Origin: an uncultured Bacillota bacterium
GTDB taxonomy: Bacteria; Bacillota; Clostridia; Oscillospirales; Oscillospiraceae
Assembly (NCBI GenBank): GCA_947383275.1
Contig: CANDCW010000015.1
Span: 1-43,829 of the forward strand
Length of the DNA: 43,829 nt
Direction: 5' to 3'
Position 1 is the first letter of the stretch, and every line of letters starts with the position of its first letter. The notes under the pieces are model-generated. The model searched no databases and was not told the DNA's origin. It saw nothing but the letters and a program-made list of their open reading frames with translations. Both the position numbers and the translations under genes were made by a program. This document shows positions 22,201 through 29,513 of the stretch, piece after piece.

Positions 22201-24147
22201 TTAAGCATGGGCCCCTCTCTTGGTTTGCATCACCTGGAACGCGCCAATGGCCACAACAATCACAATACCAATGATATCGGTGGCAGCGCCTGGATAGAGC
22301 ATCATCAGTCCGCCGATTGCAATCAGCACCCGCTCAACTATGTTCATCCTCCGCAGGAAATAGCCCTCAATGCCGGAGGCTACGCCCGCCATGCCGATAA
22401 AGCTGGTCACAATGACCAGGATGACGTCAAATGCCGTCGTATCAATAAAGAGCATCGCAGGGTTTAGCGCAAAGATATACGGAATCAGGAATGCGGCAAT
22501 CGCCAGACGAGTGGCCTGGAACGCCGTCTTCATGGGGTTGGCCTTGGCAATCGCAGAGCCAGCATAGGCGGCCAGCGCCACGGGGGGCGTAATATCAGCC
22601 ACGATTCCAAAGTAGAACACAAACATATTGGCTGCAATGGCGTTCATGTTCATGCCGGTAATCAGAATGGGAGCACAGGTGGTGGCCATGATAATATAGT
22701 TGGCAGTGGTGGGAACGCCCATGCCCAGAATGATACAAGTAATCATGGTAAAGAACAAGGCAATCATCAACTGACCGTTGGCAATACTGACAATAGCAGT
22801 GATGAAGACCTGTCCCAGGCCGGTAAGCGTAACCACGCCGGCGATGATGCCGGCCACGCCGCAGGCGATGCCAATAGACAGGCAGTTGCGGGCGCCAGCC
22901 TCCAGGGCGTTGATAAAGCCGCCCAAGGTCATCCGGTTGTCCTTGTTAAACAGGCTGACCACTACGCACAGGCCGGTAGCAATGATAGCGGAACGGGCCA
23001 TGGTGCGGCCGTTCATAATCATAGCAACCAGAACCACCAGGGGAATCAGCAGGTAAATCTTGGGAAGCAGCTCCTTGGGCTTGGGCAGCTCCTCCCGGGG
23101 TATCCCCTTCAGGCCCAGGCGCTTGGCGCGCAGGTGCACTTGCAGGAAGATGCCGGTAAAATATAGAATGGCCGGCAGAATGGCCCGGATGATGATCTCG
23201 CCATAGGGCCTGTCAACCATCTCCGCCATCAGGAAGGCGGCCGCGCCCATGATGGGCGGCATAATCTGTCCTCCTGTTGAGGACGCCGCCTCCACCGCCC
23301 CGGCAAACTCCGGCGGATATCCTGTCCGTTTCATCATAGGGATGGTCACAGAGCCGGTAGTTACGGTGTTGCCCACAGAGGAGCCAGATACCATGCCGCA
23401 CAGCGCGGACGAGATAACCGCCACCTTGGCGGGGCCTCCGGTTGCCCAACCGGCCAGGGCGTTAGCGCAGGAGATAAAGAAGTTGCTGATACCCGTGGCC
23501 TCCAGGAAAGCTCCAAAGATAATAAACAGGGCAATATAGGTAGAGCACACACCAATAGGCGTGCCGATAATGCCGTTTGTCGTATAAAACAGGTCATAGA
23601 CAATACGCTTTAAGGTTTTGCCCGTGTAGAACGCGTACAGAATAAAGCAGGAGGCAACCACAAGGATTGGCAGGCCTACCACCCGCCGGCAGCACTCAAA
23701 GAGGACCAACGCGCCAATAATGCCCAGAATAATCTCCAGCTGGGTAATCCGGGTGGCACGCATCATCAGATCCTTCTCATTAAAGACAAAATAGAAGTAG
23801 GAGCCGGACCCAATAACAGCTAAAATAATATCGTACCAGGGAATTCGGTTAGGCTTCTGGATCCCGCCCTTTTTCGCGGGGAATATAATGAACACCAGCA
23901 GGATGACAATGCCCAGGAAGAGGGGGCGGCGCACTGTCTCGCTCCAGTTGGCGCGCAGGTTCATCCACATCAGGAACAGGCTGAAGCCAGCCAGCATGAA
24001 GCGGACCACCTGCTTGGGGATGCCCTCCCAAATGCGGACATTGGATTCCCGATCATACTTTTTCATGATCGCATCCACATCGGCCTGAATGTTGCCGGCT
24101 TCCTCATTTGGCGCGGTAGTTATGGGCTTCTTCTCCTTTTCTTCCAC
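22201..24147 (-). CDS. TRAP transporter permease, fused 4TM/12TM type (TAXI system)
   Basis: 648 residues. A soluble N-terminal ~45 residues, four membrane segments (the DctQ-like part), then the large DctM-like part with FGAFLEATG, CGMVSGSSVGNTVTTG, STGGQIMPPIMGAAAF and GMGVPTTANYI, all typical of the fused TAXI permease family. It imports a small carboxylate-type solute using an ion gradient together with the binding protein coded upstream. Third gene of the operon binding protein / DUF1850 / permease. Confidence 0.95.
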   Translation of the reverse strand: MEEKEKKPITTAPNEEAGNIQADVDAIMKKYDRESNVRIWEGIPKQVVRFMLAGFSLFLMWMNLRANWSETVRRPLFLGIVILLVFIIFPAKKGGIQKPNRIPWYDIILAVIGSGSYFYFVFNEKDLMMRATRITQLEIILGIIGALVLFECCRRVVGLPILVVASCFILYAFYTGKTLKRIVYDLFYTTNGIIGTPIGVCSTYIALFIIFGAFLEATGISNFFISCANALAGWATGGPAKVAVISSALCGMVSGSSVGNTVTTGSVTIPMMKRTGYPPEFAGAVEAASSTGGQIMPPIMGAAAFLMAEMVDRPYGEIIIRAILPAILYFTGIFLQVHLRAKRLGLKGIPREELPKPKELLPKIYLLIPLVVLVAMIMNGRTMARSAIIATGLCVVVSLFNKDNRMTLGGFINALEAGARNCLSIGIACGVAGIIAGVVTLTGLGQVFITAIVSIANGQLMIALFFTMITCIILGMGVPTTANYIIMATTCAPILITGMNMNAIAANMFVFYFGIVADITPPVALAAYAGSAIAKANPMKTAFQATRLAIAAFLIPYIFALNPAMLFIDTTAFDVILVIVTSFIGMAGVASGIEGYFLRRMNIVERVLIAIGGLMMLYPGAATDIIGIVIVVAIGAFQVMQTKRGAHA

Positions 24148-24193
24148 TTGAGATGCCTCCTTTTACTCTGTTTATCTGCCTACCGGACGGCCC

Positions 24194-24682
24194 TCACATC
24201 AGGCCGGGCCGGTAAACGACGCGAATCTTGGTATTTCGTCCGCACAAATCGCGCAGACTGACTGTCTCCCCGCTTATCCGAAGGGTGTGGTCTGAGACAG
24301 TACCTACGAAAAGCAGAAAGTCAGGGATTCTTCGGTTGATTCCGGAAATAATCATGGCGCCGTCCTGGTCGTAGGACAGGACCTCCCCCTCATTCAGGTC
24401 AAAGGGCACGCCGGCGCCAAAGTCGTAATAGATGGTCTTTCTCAGCCAGATATTTCCCTCGCCGTCCGCATCGTAGCAGTCGGTAACGGGGGTTTGATTC
24501 ACTGAGTGAATAAAGGTAATGGAAAATTCCTCTCCCCTTCCCAGCCGGTACCGGGCGTACTCATACCCAGTGCCGCCATCGCACAGCACCAAATATCCCC
24601 CGGCCCGCCAGAAGAAAAGTACGGCTGCAATAGCCAGACAGGCTATTGCAGCCGCAGCTACTGTTACTTTTTTTCTATTCAC
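24194..24682 (-). CDS. DUF1850 domain protein of the TAXI-TRAP operon
   Basis: 162 residues: one N-terminal membrane anchor, then an extracytoplasmic domain with FSITFIHSVNQTPVTDCY, the DUF1850 signature. The function is not known, but this family is found almost only between TAXI binding protein and permease genes, as here, so it is likely an accessory or small membrane component of the transporter. Confidence 0.85.
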   Translation of the reverse strand: MNRKKVTVAAAAIACLAIAAVLFFWRAGGYLVLCDGGTGYEYARYRLGRGEEFSITFIHSVNQTPVTDCYDADGEGNIWLRKTIYYDFGAGVPFDLNEGEVLSYDQDGAMIISGINRRIPDFLLFVGTVSDHTLRISGETVSLRDLCGRNTKIRVVYRPGLM

Positions 24683-24711
24683 TGATTCCCGCTTAACCCG
24701 GGACGCGCCTA

Positions 24712-25767
24712 TTAGTCAACGGTAATACCGTTGTCCGCGTAGAACTTCTTAGCGCCGGCGTGGTAGGCGATGCTGACGCCGTCGGTGGCAGTTTCCAGGG
24801 TCAGGTTGGCGAACTTGCCGTGGCCGGCCTGCAGGTCGGACAGCTTGTCGAACATGGCGGTCATCAGCTCATTCACCACGTCCTCAGACACGTCGTTGCG
24901 GGCAACCAGCATGGCGCGGATGCTGACGGTAGTCACGTCGCGATCCAGGCCGTCATAGGTGCCGCTGGGGATCACGGTCTTGGCATAGAAGGGGTAGTTG
25001 CTCATCAGCCCGTCAATGTGGGAGTCCTCCAGGGTGATGATGTTCAGGGGCTTGTTGGCGGTAGCGGCCAGGTCCACCAGAGCGGTGGTGGGAGCGCCGG
25101 ACACGCAGAACGCGGCGTCGATCTTGCCGTCCTTCATACCCTCGGCGGAGTCGCTGTAGGACTGGTACACGGCGTTCACATCGTCAAAGGTCATGCCGAA
25201 CTCGGCAAAGATCTGGCCGGCGGCGAAGTTGTCGCCGGAACCGGCGGCGCCCACGGAGACGGTCTTGCCCTTCAGGTCGGTAAAGGACTTGATGTCGGGG
25301 TTCAGGGTGAACACCTGGACGACCTCGTCATAAATGGTGCACAAGGCGCCCCAGTCCTCATAGGGGCTCTCGCCGTCAAACAGGTCGGTGCCGGTGCTGG
25401 CGTAGTAGGCCACGTCGTTCTGCAGGATGGCAAAGTTGGCCTCGTTGTCCTGAAGCAGCTGGACGTTCGCCTTGGAGGCGCCAGTGGAGGTCACGTTAAT
25501 GTTGGACTGGGTCAGCACGGGGTTGAGCACGGTGGCCATTACGCCGCCAATGGCGTAGTAGTTGGCGCTGGTGGAGCCGGTGGCCATAGTGATGTCCAGC
25601 TTATTGCCGGAAGGAGTGGGGGTAGAGGCGGCAGGTGTGGACCCGGCAGGGGTAGAGCCAGCAGGCGTGGACCCGGCAGGCTTATTATCATTTCCGCCGC
25701 CGCAGCTGGCCAGCGCCATGCTCATGACCATCACTGCGGCCAGAGCGAGTGCAAGTTTCTTTCTCAT
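24712..25767 (-). CDS. TAXI family TRAP transporter solute-binding lipoprotein
   Basis: 351 residues. Lipoprotein signal with lipobox ALASC (Cys22), then a flexible linker with a fivefold-residue repeat (PAGST three times, then PAAST), and the TAXI binding domain beginning ITMATGSTSANYYAIGG. SVGAAGSGDNFAAGQIF and the later SNYPFYAKTVIP are typical of the family. It captures the solute outside the cell and hands it to the fused permease. Known TAXI proteins bind glutamate or other small acids; the ligand here is not resolved. Own promoter at 25836-25864. Confidence 0.95.
   Translation of the reverse strand: MRKKLALALAAVMVMSMALASCGGGNDNKPAGSTPAGSTPAGSTPAASTPTPSGNKLDITMATGSTSANYYAIGGVMATVLNPVLTQSNINVTSTGASKANVQLLQDNEANFAILQNDVAYYASTGTDLFDGESPYEDWGALCTIYDEVVQVFTLNPDIKSFTDLKGKTVSVGAAGSGDNFAAGQIFAEFGMTFDDVNAVYQSYSDSAEGMKDGKIDAAFCVSGAPTTALVDLAATANKPLNIITLEDSHIDGLMSNYPFYAKTVIPSGTYDGLDRDVTTVSIRAMLVARNDVSEDVVNELMTAMFDKLSDLQAGHGKFANLTLETATDGVSIAYHAGAKKFYADNGITVD
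25621..25680 (-). repeat. In-frame 15-bp repeats coding for the PAGST linker
   Basis: Four consecutive 15-bp units (PAGST x3, PAAST) just after the lipobox of the TAXI binding protein. They give a disordered spacer between lipid anchor and folded domain and could change copy number without breaking the frame. Confidence 0.75.
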
Positions 25768-25835
25768 GGTTTCATTCCTCCAATTTGTATTTTGATTTGT
25801 CCGGTTATGGATAAATCATCACAGGGACCGAGATT

Positions 25836-25864
25836 ATTATACCGTATATTATGCAGAAAAGCAA
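25836..25864 (-). promoter_or_regulatory. Promoter of the TAXI-TRAP operon
   Basis: Reverse strand TTGCTT (25859-25864), 17-bp spacer, TATAAT (25836-25841). The -10 region lies in an almost perfect palindrome (TATTATAC-C-GTATATTA), so it may also be an operator. Confidence 0.6.
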
Positions 25865-25894
25865 TGTTTTTTTTTCGTTAAAGAAATACCTGCT

Positions 25895-26803
25895 TTACCC
25901 TTTGAAATGCTCTCCCGCAACCAGGTTTTTATCCAATACGCCGTCTACGTAATCCTTCTGTTCCTGGGTTAGGGGCATAAAGGGCCTTCTGGCCCGGCCA
26001 ACGGGATACCCCTGCCTGGCCAGCTCATACTTGATGGCCGGAATCAGCCCCACGGCGCACATGGCCTCCATGCAGTTGTTGGCCCTATGCTGAAGCTCCA
26101 AAGCCTGAACACGTTCTCCCTTGTTAAAGAGGTCGAATATTCTTTTGTAGTGGGGCAGCATCATGTTGAAGGTGCTGCCGATGGAGCCGACGCACCCCAG
26201 CGCCTGTCCCGCCACCATGGTTTCATCGTAGCCGTTGAACGCAATCAGGTCCGGGTTCAGATTCAAAATGCGCTCCATTTGGTATAGGTTATAATTGGTC
26301 TGCTTCACTCCCAGAATGGCCCCGCTGCGGAACAGCTCTACATATGCCAGATCAGAGGTGCCAAACTCCTTGTGGGTGTTTCCGGGGAAATTATAAATCA
26401 GCACCGGCGCCCCGGACGCCTCGGCAATGTCATAGTAGTAACGGCAGATCTCCTTGGAAGAGAATCCGTAGTAGAAGGGCGCGGTGGCCGCGGTAAAGTC
26501 GAACCCCAGCTTCATGGCCGCTTTGGCATAGCGCACCGCCTCCTCCGTGGAGATAGCCCCCACATGGGCGATCAAATTGGTTTTCCCCGAAAAAGAGGAG
26601 GCCGCCTCAAAGACCTCAATCCGCTCCGCTTCCGTCAGCAGGAAGCACTCCCCGCTGCTGCCGCCCACAAAAAACCCGGCGGCGCCCTCCGTCAAATTGC
26701 GCTCCATCACACGCTGGAGGGCTGCGGCGCTGATCCGGCCCGCTTCGTCATAGGCCGTTATGCTGGCGGAATAGATCCCGCCCAGTTGTTCTCTGGTTTT
26801 CAT
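25895..26803 (-). CDS. Dihydrodipicolinate synthase / N-acetylneuraminate lyase family aldolase
   Basis: 302 residues from the ATG at 26803 (AAAGGAGAA 5 bases upstream; the frame is open back to 26857, without a ribosome site there). TIM-barrel class I aldolase: GGSSGE at 47-52, Tyr137 in PVLIYNFPG, and Schiff-base Lys167 in GVKQTNYNLYQMERI. The FLLT after GGSSGE and the T-x-x-x-L-Y-Q-x-E-R segment are closer to N-acetylneuraminate lyase than to DapA. Likely cleaves or forms a pyruvate-derived 2-oxo acid such as sialic acid. It lies upstream of the TAXI operon without a clear terminator between, hinting at a common role. No other nan gene is in the window. Confidence 0.85.
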   Translation of the reverse strand: MKTREQLGGIYSASITAYDEAGRISAAALQRVMERNLTEGAAGFFVGGSSGECFLLTEAERIEVFEAASSFSGKTNLIAHVGAISTEEAVRYAKAAMKLGFDFTAATAPFYYGFSSKEICRYYYDIAEASGAPVLIYNFPGNTHKEFGTSDLAYVELFRSGAILGVKQTNYNLYQMERILNLNPDLIAFNGYDETMVAGQALGCVGSIGSTFNMMLPHYKRIFDLFNKGERVQALELQHRANNCMEAMCAVGLIPAIKYELARQGYPVGRARRPFMPLTQEQKDYVDGVLDKNLVAGEHFKG

Positions 26804-26899
26804 AAAATTCTCCTTTCCCCGCATTTTGAACTTCATATACCATGTATCATGCGCCATCTTTTGCGGCTCCGCCCGAAGGGCGGGAGCAAAAGGGCCAAA

Positions 26900-26928
26900 G
26901 TATAATAGCTACTTTGCGGCTATTATAC
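26900..26928. promoter_or_regulatory. Perfect palindrome GTATAATAGC-N9-GCTATTATAC at the aldolase promoter
   Basis: Ten-base arms at 26900-26909 and 26919-26928 with no mismatch. The right arm contains the -10 box of the aldolase promoter, and the left arm lies in the first transcribed bases. This is the position of a repressor operator. No regulator gene for it is adjacent in the window. Confidence 0.7.
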
Positions 26929-26950
26929 CACAGCTCCGGCCGCTGTGCAA
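26922..26950 (-). promoter_or_regulatory. Promoter of the aldolase gene
   Basis: Reverse strand TTGCAC (26945-26950), 17-bp spacer, TATAAT (26922-26927). The 5' leader of about 110 bases contains a small GC hairpin (around 26866-26887). Confidence 0.8.
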
Positions 26951-26959
26951 ATTTTCTTC

Positions 26960-26988
26960 TTGACAAACCGGTCGTTATCCGGTAGAAT
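26960..26988 (+). promoter_or_regulatory. Promoter of the leuA T-box transcript
   Basis: TTGACA (26960-26965), 17-bp spacer, TAGAAT (26983-26988). Back to back with the aldolase promoter; the two -35 boxes are only 9 bp apart. Confidence 0.85.
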
Positions 26989-26995
26989 ACCCCAC

Positions 26996-27261
26996 AAGCA
27001 AATGCAGTGAAGGGGAAAAAGACAGGTCCTTCCCACCCAGAGAGCCGGCGGCTGGTGTGAGCCGGTGTGAGGGGGCCTGTGGATAACTGGCCCCCGAGCA
27101 GCCCGCCTGAACCTATTGGCAGTAGGGCGGGACGTCCGGCCCCGTTACCGGCCGAAGCCTTGTTGGAGGCTGTGAGGGTGGACAGGTAACTGTCCGCTGA
27201 ACCAGGGTGGTACCGCGTGTGAACGACACGCCCCTGACTTGAGAAAGTCAGGGGCGTTTTT
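26996..27261 (+). promoter_or_regulatory. T-box riboswitch, leucine type, upstream of leuA
   Basis: The leader has the conserved parts of a T-box in order: an AGAGAGC segment (27038-27046 region), a Stem I, the AGTAGG and CCCCGTTACCGG segments of the central stems, the T-box AGGGTGGTACCGCG (27204-27217), and a terminator. The specifier, found by aligning with the usual ..AA-NNN-GCCCCx-GAGC pattern, is CTG at 27087-27089, a leucine codon. This agrees with the downstream gene and with the TGGT bulge that pairs with an ACCA tRNA end. Uncharged tRNA-Leu would stabilise the antiterminator and switch leuA on. The specifier placement is inference. Confidence 0.9.
27230..27261 (+). terminator. Regulated terminator of the leuA T-box
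   Basis: GCCCCTGACTT (27230-27240), GAGA loop, AAGTCAGGGGC (27245-27255), then five T. Mutually exclusive with the antiterminator built by the T-box sequence just upstream. Confidence 0.9.
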
Positions 27262-27308
27262 GTCCCCTGACGCAATCCAACGCAAATTTTGTTAAGGAGG
27301 ACATCGCT

Positions 27309-28994
27309 ATGAAACCCGGATTTGAAAAGTACATTCCCTTCCAGCCCCAGCCCATTCAGGGCCGTACCTGGCCCAACAAACTGATCACCAAGGCCCCTGT
27401 CTGGTGCTCTGTAGACCTGCGGGACGGCAACCAGGCGCTGGTGGACCCCATGAACCTGGCCGAAAAACTGGAGTATTTCCACACCCTGGTGGACATTGGC
27501 GTAAAAGAAATCGAGATCGGCTTCCCCTCCGCCAGCGAGACGGAGTATGAGATTTGCCGGGAACTCATCGAAGGCGGCCACATCCCTGATGACGTGACCA
27601 TTCAGGTACTGGTCCAGGCCCGGGAACACCTGATTAAAAAGACCTTTGAGGCCATCCAGGGAGCCAAAAACGTCATTTTGCATTTCTACAACTCCACTTC
27701 CACCCTCCAGCGTAAGGTGGTCTTCCACATGGACACCGACGGCATCACTAAAATTGCCACCGACGCCGCCGATCTTATTTACGAGATGTCCCAGCCCATG
27801 ATTGAATCCGGTATGAATCTGCGGTTTGAATACTCTCCGGAATCATTTATGGGCACCGAGATGGATTACGCCGTGGAGATCTGTCAGGCGGTGCTGGATC
27901 ACCTCCACGCCACACCGGACAATAAGGTAATCCTGAACCTGCCTACCACCGTGGAAAACTGCATGCCCAACCAGTTTGCCGACATGCTGGAGTACTTCAT
28001 CCGCAAGCTCCCCGGCCGGGACAGCGCTATCATCTCCCTCCACCCCCACAATGACCGGGGCTGCGGGGTCGCCACCACCGAGATGGGCCTGCTGGCCGGG
28101 GCCGACCGGGTAGAGGCCACCCTTTTTGGCAACGGCGAGCGCACCGGCAATGTGGATATGGTTACCCTGGCCATGAACATGTACACCCAGGGGGTAGACC
28201 CGGAGCTGGATTTCTCCCAGATCAACAAAATCAAAGAGATGTTTGAGCGCTGCACCAAAATGCCCGTGGGCGACCGCCAGCCCTACGCCGGCAAGCTTGT
28301 GTTCACCGCTTTCTCCGGCAGCCATCAGGACGCCATTAATAAGGGCGTACAGTATATGAAGTCCTCGGGCACCGAATATTGGGAGATCCCCTATCTGCCC
28401 ATCGACCCCGCCGATGTGGGCCGGGAGTACGAGCCTATTATCCGCATCAATTCCCAGTCGGGCAAGGGCGGCGCGGCCTACATCATGGAACACGACTTCG
28501 GCTTCGACCTGCCCAAGTCCATGCACCCCGAATTTGGCCATATCATCCAGGTGGAGACTGACAAGGTGGGCAAGGAGGTCGCCCCAGAGCGGATCAATCA
28601 GCTGTTCCACCAGGAATATGTGGACGTAAAAGAACCCTATCAGCTGCTCAAACATTCCTTCCAGGAGACCATCGATGCGGAAGGCCACTCCCATGTAGCG
28701 TTCCAAGGCACTCTGCGGCACACCGATACCGTTTTTGAAGTGTCTGGCGAGGGCAACGGCCCCATTGATGCTTTCTTCAACGCCATCAGGGGGGAGAAAA
28801 TCGACCGTTTCTCCTTCCTGGACTACACCTCTCACGCCATCACCGACGGCTCCGACTCCCAGGGCGTGGCCTACATCCTGCTCCAGGACAAGCGCACCGG
28901 CAAGCAGTACTGGGGCGTGGGCCTCAGCCATAACATCAACCTGGCCCCCCTCCGGGCTATCTTGGCCGCCATCAACCGGGCCAAGAGAGCATAA
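27309..28994 (+). CDS. leuA: 2-isopropylmalate synthase
   Basis: 561 residues, the size of the longer LeuA type. N-terminal KYIPFQPQPIQGRTWPNK, catalytic DLRDGNQAL with the metal-binding Asp, HPHNDRGCG with the two His ligands, and GNGERTGNVD. The last ~140 residues are the leucine-sensing allosteric domain (GPIDAFFNAI and the end). It condenses acetyl-CoA with 2-oxoisovalerate, the first step of leucine synthesis. Controlled by the leucine T-box upstream; AAGGAGG 8 bases before the ATG. The other leu genes are not in the window. Confidence 0.95.
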   Translation: MKPGFEKYIPFQPQPIQGRTWPNKLITKAPVWCSVDLRDGNQALVDPMNLAEKLEYFHTLVDIGVKEIEIGFPSASETEYEICRELIEGGHIPDDVTIQVLVQAREHLIKKTFEAIQGAKNVILHFYNSTSTLQRKVVFHMDTDGITKIATDAADLIYEMSQPMIESGMNLRFEYSPESFMGTEMDYAVEICQAVLDHLHATPDNKVILNLPTTVENCMPNQFADMLEYFIRKLPGRDSAIISLHPHNDRGCGVATTEMGLLAGADRVEATLFGNGERTGNVDMVTLAMNMYTQGVDPELDFSQINKIKEMFERCTKMPVGDRQPYAGKLVFTAFSGSHQDAINKGVQYMKSSGTEYWEIPYLPIDPADVGREYEPIIRINSQSGKGGAAYIMEHDFGFDLPKSMHPEFGHIIQVETDKVGKEVAPERINQLFHQEYVDVKEPYQLLKHSFQETIDAEGHSHVAFQGTLRHTDTVFEVSGEGNGPIDAFFNAIRGEKIDRFSFLDYTSHAITDGSDSQGVAYILLQDKRTGKQYWGVGLSHNINLAPLRAILAAINRAKRA

Positions 28995-29000
28995 CGTCAA

Positions 29001-29032
29001 CAGCCCCCTGACATAAATACGTCAGGGGGCTG
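29001..29032. terminator. Bidirectional terminator between leuA and the 52-residue gene
   Basis: CAGCCCCCTGAC (29001-29012) pairs with 29021-29032 as a perfect 12-bp stem. The TGA of the convergent small gene lies in the stem (29022-29024). T-tracts are short on both sides. Confidence 0.65.
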
Positions 29033-29180
29033 TATCGTCCTCCTCGGAAAGAACCACAATATTGGGTTCCTCGCTGGCAATATACAGTTCCTCGCACTCC
29101 CGCTGGGCGGCAATCAGCAGATTGGCCGCCTCCTCGCTGGCCTTGAATAGGGTAAAATACATCTTTTTATAGTCTGGCAT
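29022..29180 (-). CDS. Small acidic helical protein, 52 residues
   Basis: ATG at 29180, with AGAGGTGA 6 bases upstream. The product starts MPDYKKMYFTLFKASEEAAN, has helical QRECEELYIA and ends in the acidic VVLSEEDDTAP. No signal or membrane segment. I recognise no named family. Supported by a near-consensus promoter (29199-29227), a good ribosome site and a terminator at its end. It is divergent from a small XRE regulator whose probable operators sit inside this gene's promoter, so it is very likely expressed and controlled by that regulator. Confidence 0.7.
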   Translation of the reverse strand: MPDYKKMYFTLFKASEEAANLLIAAQRECEELYIASEEPNIVVLSEEDDTAP

Positions 29181-29198
29181 TAAAGTCACCTCTCACCT

Positions 29199-29227
29199 AT
29201 TTTAGAACAATTTATTCAAAACGTCAA
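29199..29227 (-). promoter_or_regulatory. Promoter of the 52-residue protein gene
   Basis: Reverse strand TTGACG (29222-29227), 17-bp spacer, TAAAAT (29199-29204). One of the two TAGAA palindromes fills the spacer and the other touches the upstream edge of the -35 box. Confidence 0.75.
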
Positions 29228-29244
29228 TAGAACAAATCATTCTA
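29203..29244. promoter_or_regulatory. Two XRE-type operators, TAGAA-N7-TTCWA
   Basis: Site 1: TAGAA-N7-TTCAA at 29203-29219. Site 2: TAGAA-N7-TTCTA at 29228-29244. The spacers are also alike (both start CAA and end CA or TA). Centre-to-centre distance is 25 bp. Both lie in the 90-bp gap between the small gene and the XRE gene. Binding by the adjacent XRE protein is inferred. Confidence 0.65.
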
Positions 29245-29270
29245 TCATATGCTGTAACCGGGTGATTACA

Positions 29271-29477
29271 GTGACACGATACCGTAGGATACGGGATTTA
29301 CGGGAGGACCACGATCTGACGCAAACCGAGGTTGGCGCCGCAATCAACGTTCCGCAACGGACCTATGCCTACTACGAAACCGGACAGCGGATGGTGCCGC
29401 CTTGGGTCCTGTGCGCACTGGCTGACTTCTACCAAGTCAGCGTGGACTATATCCTGGAACGCACCGATCAAAAATAA
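29271..29477 (+). CDS. XRE family transcriptional regulator (single HTH)
   Basis: 68 residues from the GTG at 29271, chosen because GGTGA lies 5 bases before it; a GTG at 29262 would add three residues. HTH helices: IRDLREDHDLTQTEVGAAIN, recognition helix VPQRTYAYYETG, and the typical end DFYQVSVDYILERTD. A Cro/CI-like dimeric repressor, probably acting on the two TAGAA palindromes between it and the divergent 52-residue gene. Confidence 0.85.
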   Translation: MTRYRRIRDLREDHDLTQTEVGAAINVPQRTYAYYETGQRMVPPWVLCALADFYQVSVDYILERTDQK

Positions 29478-29478
29478 G

Positions 29479-29508
29479 CGCATCCCCGCCTAACCGGACA
29501 GGGATGCG
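29479..29508. terminator. Bidirectional terminator between the XRE gene and the metal ATPase operon
   Basis: CGCATCCC (29479-29486) pairs with GGGATGCG (29501-29508); the plus tail is TGTATTTATTTC and the minus tail is CTTATTTTT. Confidence 0.75.
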
Positions 29509-29513
29509 TGTAT

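Noticed and set aside
24760..25881. Plus-strand open frame of 373 codons
   Set aside because: Antisense of the TAXI binding protein, with a repetitive Gly/Val/His composition. The reverse-strand gene has a signal peptide and family motifs.
27843..29000. Reverse-strand frame of 385 codons opposite leuA
   Set aside because: Shadow of the leuA coding sequence; leuA is certain from its active-site motifs and T-box.
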